From: JAWXCB01 sp034440455
GTDB taxonomy: Bacteria; Bacteroidota; Bacteroidia; Chitinophagales; CAIOSU01
Direction of reading: 5' to 3'
NCBI GenBank assembly: GCA_034440455.1
Contig: JAWXCB010000061.1
Span: 1-64,000 of the forward strand
DNA: 64,000 nucleotides
Numbering within the stretch: the stretch's first letter is position 1; each line of letters begins with the position of its first letter. A program made the position numbers and the translations under genes. Positions 44,058 to 50,817 of the stretch are shown here, in pieces. The notes beneath the pieces are model-generated. The model was not told where the DNA came from and made no database searches. It worked only from the letters and a program-made list of their open reading frames with translations.

Positions 44058-45299
44058 ATGGTAACAATTAAAGCATTTGCCGGCTATCGTCCGCTGGCTG
44101 AGTTTGCAGCGCTGGTTGCATCGCGTCCTTATGATGTGATGAACCGTAAAGAGGCAAAAGAAGAAGCGAAAGAGAATGAGTATTCCTTCCTGCACACCAT
44201 CCGCTCGGAAATTGACTTGCCTGATGCCCTGGATGACCACGACATGAAAGTATATGAGCAGGCGCGGGAAAATTTTCAGGTGATGCTGCAAAAGGGCGTG
44301 TTTTTTCAGGATGAAAAGCGAAAGTTGTACATCTATGAAATGGAGATGGACGGGCAATCGCAAACGGGATTAGTCGCCTGTTCAAGTATTGCAGATTATT
44401 TTTCTGACCGCATTAAAAAGCATGAACACACGCGTCCCGTGAAAGAGCTTGACCGCATCAATCACATAAAAGCGACAAGCATACATGCAGAGCCGGTGTT
44501 CCTCGCCTATCGCGATGTGCCGGAAATAGATGATTTGATAGACCGCATCACGCGGAAGCAGCCTGTTTATGAATTCACCGCTGGCGATGAAATAAAACAT
44601 ACGTTTTGGGTGATTGATGAGGAGAAGCACATTGAACGGCTAACACAGTTTTTTGCAGAACAGGTATCCTGCACGTATATCGCTGACGGGCACCATCGCG
44701 CGGCATCATCTGCAAAGGTGGGCAAAGCCCTTGCTGATGAAAATCCGAACCATACGGGTAGCGAGGAGTATAATTATTTTCTATCTGTAATTTTTCCCGC
44801 CAGCCAATTGCGCATTATGGACTACAACCGCCTGGTGAAAGATTTGAATGGCTATACCACGGAAAAATTTTTGCAAAAGGTCTCGGTGCATTTTGAGATG
44901 CAATCAATCCCGTCTGTTGCAGCCAAGCCCGACCAACTGCATGAATTCGGAATGTACATAGAAGGAACATGGTACAGACTTGTTGCCAAAGAGGGCACTT
45001 ATACAAACGACCCGATTGGCATCTTGGACGTAACCATCTTGCAGGAAAATCTTTTGAATCCGTTACTTGGCATTAAAGACCCGCGCACTGATGAGCGCGT
45101 TGATTTCGTAGGCGGTATGCGCGGGCTAAAAGAATTAGAACGCAGAGTGGATAGCGGAGAGATGAAAGTGGCGTTTGCCCTCTACCCCGTGAGCATGGAG
45201 CAGTTGATGCAGATTGCCGATTCGGGAGATGTGATGCCGCCTAAGTCAACATGGTTTGAACCGAAACTCAGGAGCGGCTTAGTGGTGCATGGATTTTAA
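44058..45299 (+). CDS. DUF1015 family protein
   Basis: About 413 residues from ATG 44058 (MVTIKAFAGYRP, the family start; upstream in-frame codons lie before the promoter). Typical blocks: SRPYDVMNRKEAKEEAKENEYSFLH, YIYEMEMDGQSQTGLVACSSIADY, IKKHEHTRPVKELDRINHI, TYIADGHHRAASSAK (conserved DGHHR) and VDFVGGMRGLKELERRVDSGEMKVAFAL. In many Bacteroidota it sits beside serA/serC, but not here. A kinase-like role in serine metabolism has been suggested for the broader superfamily; I do not assert it. Its stop lies 4 bp from a relic of the uvrA end. Confidence 0.87.
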   Translation: MVTIKAFAGYRPLAEFAALVASRPYDVMNRKEAKEEAKENEYSFLHTIRSEIDLPDALDDHDMKVYEQARENFQVMLQKGVFFQDEKRKLYIYEMEMDGQSQTGLVACSSIADYFSDRIKKHEHTRPVKELDRINHIKATSIHAEPVFLAYRDVPEIDDLIDRITRKQPVYEFTAGDEIKHTFWVIDEEKHIERLTQFFAEQVSCTYIADGHHRAASSAKVGKALADENPNHTGSEEYNYFLSVIFPASQLRIMDYNRLVKDLNGYTTEKFLQKVSVHFEMQSIPSVAAKPDQLHEFGMYIEGTWYRLVAKEGTYTNDPIGILDVTILQENLLNPLLGIKDPRTDERVDFVGGMRGLKELERRVDSGEMKVAFALYPVSMEQLMQIADSGDVMPPKSTWFEPKLRSGLVVHGF

Positions 45300-45303
45300 A
45301 GGA

Positions 45304-45357
45304 TTACTTCATCTCCTCTTTCAAAAACTCCCCTGTATCACTTTTCTTCACGCGCAT
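45304..45357 (-). pseudogene. Relic of a uvrA 3' end
   Basis: Minus-strand DNA encodes MRVKKSDTGEFLKEEMK-stop. The living UvrA at 47746 ends VKKSYTGEFLKGELG. Eleven of 14 aligned residues agree and both are on the same strand. The relic ends 4 bp from the DUF1015 stop, so DUF1015 and uvrA were probably convergent neighbours before a 2.4-kb segment (Ric, a TA pair, two hypotheticals) was placed between them. Confidence 0.8.
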
Positions 45358-45441
45358 TTAGCGAAATCTTGCAATAGCTGACTTTTATCACCCGTTTCCG
45401 TTTTCAGCACATCTAACTTGTTGCATCAAAAAACGCAGGAC

Positions 45442-46179
45442 ATGAATATAAAAGATAAAACGGTCGGACAATTAGTAGCTGAAGATTACAGCAAGGCGGA
45501 AGTTTTTAAAAAGTACGGTATTGATTTTTGCTGCGGAGGTGGAAGAACTGTTCAGGATGTGTGTGAAAAAAAGGGAGTTGATTATGCTGTGTTGGAAAAA
45601 GAATTGCTGAATACAGGCAGAAAGAATGCTAATGGCGATAATCTGAACGCCAACGAATGGCAGCTTGATTTTCTTGCCGATTACATTGTGAATGTCCATC
45701 ACACCTACGTGCGCAATAACATTCCCCACCTGTTGGAATATGCCGATAAGGTGGCGAAGGTGCATGGCAACGCCAATCCTGAAACTGTGAAGATTCATGC
45801 ACTCCTCAGCGAAGTTGCTTCTGAATTGCAGACGCACATGATGAAGGAGGAGAAAGTGCTTTTTCCGTACATCAAACGGTTGGTGAGTGCACGTCAGGAA
45901 CAGGCTCATCCCGAACAGCCTCCTTTCGGCACTGTGCAAAACCCGGTGCGCATGATGGAAACCGAACACGAACATGCCGGGAATATTTTAAAGGAAATAC
46001 GCGCACTCAGCAACGACTTCACGCCACCGGCTCACGCTTGCAACACCTATCGTGTGCTCTATTTCAAATTACAGGAGTTTGAGGATGATTTGCATCGCCA
46101 TGTTCACTTAGAGAATAATATCCTGTTTCCGAAAGCGATTGAGATGGAAAGGGAAATAGAAATGGTGAGTAAGAATTAA
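45442..46179 (+). CDS. ric: Iron-sulfur cluster repair di-iron protein Ric (YtfE/ScdA)
   Basis: About 245 residues. Ric proteins repair Fe-S clusters after nitrosative or oxidative damage. The ScdA_N domain is at the start (KTVGQLVAEDYSKAEVFKKYGIDFCCGGG, with the Cys pair). The hemerythrin-like domain supplies di-iron ligands in NVHHTYVRNNIPHLLEY, THMMKEEKVLFPYI, METEHEHAGNILKEIRAL and HRHVHLENNILFPKAIE. A TTG at 45418 would add eight residues; ATG 45442, preceded by a GCAGGA-type ribosome site, is better. It lies in the 2.4-kb segment bounded by the uvrA relic and uvrA, so it may be acquired cargo. Confidence 0.93.
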   Translation: MNIKDKTVGQLVAEDYSKAEVFKKYGIDFCCGGGRTVQDVCEKKGVDYAVLEKELLNTGRKNANGDNLNANEWQLDFLADYIVNVHHTYVRNNIPHLLEYADKVAKVHGNANPETVKIHALLSEVASELQTHMMKEEKVLFPYIKRLVSARQEQAHPEQPPFGTVQNPVRMMETEHEHAGNILKEIRALSNDFTPPAHACNTYRVLYFKLQEFEDDLHRHVHLENNILFPKAIEMEREIEMVSKN

Positions 46180-46190
46180 TCTGTGCGTAC

Positions 46191-46490
46191 TTAACCTTTC
46201 ATCTTTGCCGGGTCTTGGCGGCTGTCAAAAATGTCAGTAATGTAAATGGTGTTTCCCTCAATGCGGTAGATGATTTTGTAACGGCTTTGTACCAACCTGC
46301 GATGTCCCATTTGCAGATGCTCTAAATATTCTTCTTCCTGACCGAGATATGGATGCTTCATAAGCGTATCCGCTTTGTCTAAAATCTCATCTCTAATTTG
46401 AGTGAGCTTTTCGAGGTTGACCTTCGGAGACAGAAATTCCAAAACTTCCTGAAGGCTCTCTATTGCCTTGTCGGTATAAACCAGCTTCAC
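46191..46490 (-). CDS. RelE/ParE-family toxin
   Basis: A 99-residue RelE/ParE-fold protein: KLVYTDKAIESLQEVLEFLS, MKHPYLGQEEEYLEHLQMGH, RRLVQSRYKIIYRIEGNTIYITDIFDSRQDP. The conserved Arg and YRI/DIFDSRQDP end are standard. It overlaps the antitoxin by ATGA (46487-46490). The ParE-like form probably inhibits gyrase, the RelE form cleaves mRNA; sequence alone does not decide. Intact. Confidence 0.87.
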   Translation of the reverse strand: MKLVYTDKAIESLQEVLEFLSPKVNLEKLTQIRDEILDKADTLMKHPYLGQEEEYLEHLQMGHRRLVQSRYKIIYRIEGNTIYITDIFDSRQDPAKMKG

Positions 46491-46708
46491 TTGCTCAAAA
46501 AGTGGTTGGTGCGTTTGACAACATCCTTCCGGCTAAACAGACGACCAGCTTTAATATCCTGCTCTGACTTCAATGCGCGAATCGTGAGTTTTTCTTTCAA
46601 TGTGGAATCTAAACCTGCTTTTTGCAGCAGCGTTCTGATGGCTTTTAAAACACTGACATCATTCTGTTCGTCAATCATCTTTTTGAGTTCTGTCTTGATT
46701 GCTGCCAT
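46487..46708 (-). CDS. Antitoxin of the RelE/ParE pair
   Basis: A 73-residue helical protein: IKTELKKMIDEQNDVSVLKA, IRTLLQKAGLDSTLKEKLTI, RALKSEQDIKAGRLFSRKDV. The RALKSEQDIKAGRLFS block is the toxin-wrapping segment of this antitoxin type. First gene of the TA operon. Confidence 0.82.
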   Translation of the reverse strand: MAAIKTELKKMIDEQNDVSVLKAIRTLLQKAGLDSTLKEKLTIRALKSEQDIKAGRLFSRKDVVKRTNHFLSK

Positions 46709-46874
46709 GCTTATTGTGTTTAGACAAATTTAGAGTTTGTGATTTAAACCAACCTCACCCGCAAGGCGGCTATTATTGAAGTATCATGAAGATTAGAGTG
46801 TGATTGTAATTGAGGTGGGTAGCCTAAATTCTAAAGATTTAAGTATTTTAATGAACCATCTAAATTGTATCAAC

Positions 46875-47381
46875 ATGATAAGGTCATTTTTTTTATTCAC
46901 TATTTTAAGTTTTCAGTTAAATCAAAAGGTTGATGCACAGAACCTCACTTTCACAGATCTGAAATATTTTATTTTGAGTGACAATTATCCCCTCTCTGTT
47001 TTATCTGCATTTGAAAACAAAAATTTTGAGCAAGTAGATAAAAGTGCAGGATTATTGGGTCATGATAATTGCATCGGATATACCTATCGAAATAACTTCT
47101 CGTCCTATAATACCATTCTGACTGTTTACAGTTGCAGTACAGAAACCTATGCCAAGACAATTCAAAAATCATTTACAAAAACTATTTACATTCAAATATT
47201 GAAGCCTGATAAAGAAACGTATAGTTACTTAACAGAAAAAATTAAAAGCAACTGCCTAAGCATTGGTGATGTTCAGGGAAAAATAGAAGAATTTACATAC
47301 ACGGTTTATCGCTACAAACATAGTACTGGCATCATTTTTCCTATCAGGAATTTTACATGGGTGATAGAATGTCCTACATAA
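46875..47381 (+). CDS. Secreted hypothetical protein
   Basis: About 168 residues from ATG 46875, giving a signal peptide (MIRSFFLFTILSFQLNQKVDAQ); the frame is open from 46800 but without a sensible N-terminus. The mature part is polar, with KYFILSDNYPLSVLSAFENK, DNCIGYTYRN and a C-terminal ECPT; three or four cysteines suggest disulfides. No family recognised. Base composition is markedly more AT-rich than neighbouring core genes, in keeping with foreign origin within the uvrA-bounded segment. Confidence 0.6.
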   Translation: MIRSFFLFTILSFQLNQKVDAQNLTFTDLKYFILSDNYPLSVLSAFENKNFEQVDKSAGLLGHDNCIGYTYRNNFSSYNTILTVYSCSTETYAKTIQKSFTKTIYIQILKPDKETYSYLTEKIKSNCLSIGDVQGKIEEFTYTVYRYKHSTGIIFPIRNFTWVIECPT

Positions 47382-47444
47382 TTTAAGTCTATGGAGTTTA
47401 GGCAACTTAGTGTTGTCCGAAAATTGAAAGACTACTCTATAATT

Positions 47445-47630
47445 TTATTCTGTATCCTGAAACCATTTATGAATTTTTCGTCTCTCGTTAATTAAATCCT
47501 CAATTTCCCGTTTATTCTCTTCTAAGAATTCCCCTTTTTCATGAAGTTGTTTTAATCTTTTGTCAATCTCGTCCAATCTTTTCGCATTTATTTCGAATAA
47601 GTCCGTCTCTTGTTGGGTTGTGTTTTTCAT
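47445..47630 (-). CDS. Small coiled-coil hypothetical protein
   Basis: 61 residues from ATG 47630 (upstream in-frame ATG at 47675 possible). NAKRLDEIDKRLKQLHEKGE, FLEENKREIEDLINERRKIH gives a strong amphipathic helix or coiled coil. No family recognised. AT-rich like its neighbour at 46875. Confidence 0.5.
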   Translation of the reverse strand: MKNTTQQETDLFEINAKRLDEIDKRLKQLHEKGEFLEENKREIEDLINERRKIHKWFQDTE

Positions 47631-47745
47631 TTTTTTTAAAACAATGTTGGTCAAACTGGAATTTAAAAACTTCATTGCAACAAAAGGAAAACTATTTAGT
47701 ATAGACTTTTAATTATTTAGCCCTGTTGGGCGGAACAGTACCACT

Positions 47746-50685
47746 TCACCCCAACTCCCCTTTCAAAAACTCCCCCGTATAACTTTTCTTCACCTTCACA
47801 ATATCTTCGGGAGTTCCGGTGGCGATGATTTCACCGCCTTTGTCACCACCTTCGGGTCCGAGGTCAATGACGTGGTCGGCAACTTTGATGACATCGAGAT
47901 TGTGTTCAATGATTAAAACTGTGTTACCGCGCTCAACTAATTTATTGAGTACATCAAGCAACATACGGATGTCTTGAAAATGCAAGCCTGTTGTTGGTTC
48001 GTCAAGAATGTAGAGCGTATTGCCCGTATCTTTTTTACTGAGTTCTTCTGCCAACTTCACGCGCTGCGCTTCACCGCCTGAAAGAGTTGGAGCCGGTTGT
48101 CCAAGAGTGATATAACCCAATCCAACATCATGCAGTGTTTTTACTTTGCGAGAAATGCTGGGAACATTTTCAAAAAAAATCACCGCTTCATTAATCGGCA
48201 TCTCCAATACATCGCTGATACTTTTGCCTTTGTAACGCACTTCAAGGGTTTCGCGGTTGTAGCGTTTGCCAAGACAGTTTTCACACTGTACAAAAACATC
48301 CGGCAGAAAATTCATTTCAATTACCTTCATGCCACCGCCTTCACATACTTCACACCTGCCTCCTTTCACGTTGAATGAAAATCTTCCGGCTTTGTAGCCG
48401 CGAATTTTTGCCTCCGGCACCAACGCAAACAAATTGCGGATGTCAGAAAATACGCCCGTGTAGGTAGCAGGATTGCTGCGCGGTGTGCGTCCGATTGGCG
48501 CCTGGTCAACTTCAATTACGCTTTCAATATGCTTCAACCCGTCAATGCTCACATGCGGAAGCGGTTTCTGGCGCGAGTCATAGAGATGCTTGCGCAAAAT
48601 AGGGTAGAGTGTTTCGTTAATCAGCGATGACTTTCCGCTGCCGCTCACGCCCGTGATGCACACCATCATGCCGAGCGGAAGTTGTAAATCTACCTTCTTG
48701 AGATTATGTCCGGTTGCGCCTTTCAGCAGGAGTGATTTCCCGCTGCCTTTTCTTCGCTTGTTTGGTACTTCGATTTTTTCTTCACCGCTCAGGTATTTTG
48801 CAGTCATTGAATTTTGCGACATAAAAATCTTCGGCTCGCCTGATGCTACGATGTGTCCGCCAAGAAATCCAGCGCCCGGTCCTAAATCAAGAATGTAATC
48901 GGATGCAAGCATGATGTCTTTGTCATGCTCCACCACCATCACCGTGTTGCCGATTTCTGCAAGTTCTTTCAATGCTTTAATGAGTCGGTGATTGTCGCGC
49001 TGATGCAAACCGATGCTTGGCTCATCGAGGATATAAGTGATGCCGCGCAATTGCGAGCCGATTTGTGTGGCAAGGCGAATCCGCTGTGATTCACCACCAG
49101 AAAGACTTCGCGCGGGGCGGTCCATCGTGAGATAATCCAAGCCAACATCCAATAAGAATTGCGTGCGCAGGCGTATTTCTTTAATGATGTCTTTTGCGAT
49201 TGTCTTTTGACGGTCGGAAAGATTAGATTCGATATTGTCACCATTGGATTTCTTTGCTCCCTTTTTCGCCTCACCCTGAAGCGCTTCGCTTTCTGTCCCT
49301 TTCCCAGGGGAGAGGGAAGCTACGCCAAACCATTTTGCTAAATCCACGATGCTCATCAGTGACAGTTCTGAAATATTTTTCCCAGCGACTTTGAAATAAA
49401 GTGATTCTTTTTTTAAGCGTGCGCCATCACATTCAGGGCAGGGAATTAACGCCATGAAATCTTCTGCCCACCTGCGCAAATTCTCAGAGGATGTTTCAAA
49501 GAAACATTGCTTCACCATGTTCACGATGCCGTCAAACTCTTCGGTGAATGAGCGCCCGCTCCACGTTTCTGTCGAATCCAGCAACTTGCCGTTTTTCCCA
49601 TAAAGAATAAGGTCAATCGCTTCCTGCGGAATTTTTGAAATTGGCTGCGCGAAATTGAACTTGTGTTTCATGGAAAGCGCGCGCAACTCGCGAAACGCAT
49701 AGTTGTCGCGCAATTCACCCAGCGGAGCAAAACCGCCTTCGTTAATACTCTTGCTTTTGTCGGGCATCACGGCATCCATGTTCACTTCGTAAATCGCGCC
49801 CAACCCGCGACAAGTGGGACACGCGCCATAAGGCGAGTTAAACGAAAACGTGTTTGGGTTTGGCTCTTCATACGCAATGCCACTTTCAGTGCACATCAGT
49901 TTTTTGCTGAAATGCTGTGTCGCATTTGAATCGTAATCAAGCACCATGCACAATTCATTACCCATCTTGAGCGCAGCCTCCAGCGATTGGCGCAAGCGGT
50001 CTTCAAATTTTTCTTCCACACTCAACCTGTCAATCACCACTTCGATGTCATGAATCTTGTAGCGGTCAACCTGCATCTTGTCTTTCACATCGAGCATTTC
50101 TCCATCCACGCGCACTTTCAAATATCCCTGCTTGCGAATTTTTTCAAACAATTCGCGGTAATGCCCTTTCCTTCCACGCACGAGCGGAGCAAGCACTGCA
50201 ATTTTTTTACCTGCGAATTTTTCACGGATATTTTTGAGAATCTGCTGCTCAGTGAAGCGCACCATTTTTTTGTTCGTTACATACGAATATGCTTCGCCAA
50301 CACGCGCATAGAGCAAGCGGATAAAATCATAAATCTCCGTCACTGTGCCGACCGTGGAGCGCGGATTTTTGTTCGTAGTCTTTTGCTCAATGGAAATCAC
50401 CGGACTCAGCCCGCTGATTTTGTCAACGTCAGGTCGCTCTAATGTTCCTAAAAATTGTCTGGCATAGGAAGAGAAACTCTCGATGTAACGCCTTTGCCCT
50501 TCCGCATAAATCGTATCAAACGCAAGCGAAGATTTTCCGCTACCGCTGATACCCGTGATGACTACAAATTTGTTTCGCGGCAGGCTAACATCAATGTTTT
50601 TGAGATTATGCACCCGCGCACCAAACACCTGTAGCTGTGAGATTTCTACATCACTAATAGCGGAGAGTCTTGTTGGTTCTTTCAT
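47746..50685 (-). CDS. uvrA: Excinuclease ABC subunit A, with repeat-derived insertion
   Basis: 979 residues; damage-recognition ATPase of nucleotide excision repair. N-terminal Walker A GISGSGKSSLAFDTIYAEGQRRY, zinc finger CPTCRG and CPECDGARL modules, ABC signature SLSGGESQRIRLATQIGSQL, second Walker A GVSGSGKSSLINET, C-terminal zinc module CEVCEGGGMKV...CENCLGKRYN, second signature TLSGGEAQRVKLAEELS and Walker B LYILDEPTTGLHFQDI. Between DLAKWF and LSDRQKTIAKD is an unusual stretch of about 30 residues (SLSPGKGTESEALQGEAKKG and onward) encoded by palindrome-rich repeat DNA; relatives have a short acidic loop there. The C-terminal end is duplicated as a relic at 45304. Confidence 0.95.
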   Translation of the reverse strand: MKEPTRLSAISDVEISQLQVFGARVHNLKNIDVSLPRNKFVVITGISGSGKSSLAFDTIYAEGQRRYIESFSSYARQFLGTLERPDVDKISGLSPVISIEQKTTNKNPRSTVGTVTEIYDFIRLLYARVGEAYSYVTNKKMVRFTEQQILKNIREKFAGKKIAVLAPLVRGRKGHYRELFEKIRKQGYLKVRVDGEMLDVKDKMQVDRYKIHDIEVVIDRLSVEEKFEDRLRQSLEAALKMGNELCMVLDYDSNATQHFSKKLMCTESGIAYEEPNPNTFSFNSPYGACPTCRGLGAIYEVNMDAVMPDKSKSINEGGFAPLGELRDNYAFRELRALSMKHKFNFAQPISKIPQEAIDLILYGKNGKLLDSTETWSGRSFTEEFDGIVNMVKQCFFETSSENLRRWAEDFMALIPCPECDGARLKKESLYFKVAGKNISELSLMSIVDLAKWFGVASLSPGKGTESEALQGEAKKGAKKSNGDNIESNLSDRQKTIAKDIIKEIRLRTQFLLDVGLDYLTMDRPARSLSGGESQRIRLATQIGSQLRGITYILDEPSIGLHQRDNHRLIKALKELAEIGNTVMVVEHDKDIMLASDYILDLGPGAGFLGGHIVASGEPKIFMSQNSMTAKYLSGEEKIEVPNKRRKGSGKSLLLKGATGHNLKKVDLQLPLGMMVCITGVSGSGKSSLINETLYPILRKHLYDSRQKPLPHVSIDGLKHIESVIEVDQAPIGRTPRSNPATYTGVFSDIRNLFALVPEAKIRGYKAGRFSFNVKGGRCEVCEGGGMKVIEMNFLPDVFVQCENCLGKRYNRETLEVRYKGKSISDVLEMPINEAVIFFENVPSISRKVKTLHDVGLGYITLGQPAPTLSGGEAQRVKLAEELSKKDTGNTLYILDEPTTGLHFQDIRMLLDVLNKLVERGNTVLIIEHNLDVIKVADHVIDLGPEGGDKGGEIIATGTPEDIVKVKKSYTGEFLKGELG
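49268..49326. repeat. Repeat-type sequence in frame inside uvrA
   Basis: Contains the perfect palindrome GAAGCGCTTC and the imperfect one CCCTTTCCCAGGGGAGAGGG. The latter is a type of dispersed intergenic repeat, here read in frame as SPGKGTESEALQGEAKKG. A distant intergenic cousin (CCTCACCCC ... CCCCCTCTCCT) is near 36715-36770. Confidence 0.55.
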
Positions 50686-50692
50686 AGGACAT

Positions 50693-50736
50693 AGGGATTG
50701 TATCGCTTGGAGCGATACAATCCCTAATCTTTTTTT
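50693..50736. repeat. Perfect 15-bp inverted repeat with T-run
   Basis: AGGGATTGTATCGCT (50693-50707), a 3-bp spacer and its exact complement (50711-50725) form a very stable hairpin. A seven-T run at 50730-50736 makes it terminator-like on the plus strand, but no plus-strand gene ends here. It lies between uvrA and the M16 peptidase gene, both on the minus strand, so it is either a dispersed repeat or blocks antisense transcription. Confidence 0.7.
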
Positions 50737-50817
50737 AAAAGCGAGTTGTCGAAGTTATGCGTTTCGAGATTCTTCTCCGTCTTAGACGGGCTCAGTTCAG
50801 AATAACGAAACGTACTA

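Noticed and set aside
45418..45441. TTG start for Ric
   Set aside because: It adds eight residues with no family match; ATG 45442 has a purine-rich ribosome site and matches the family start.
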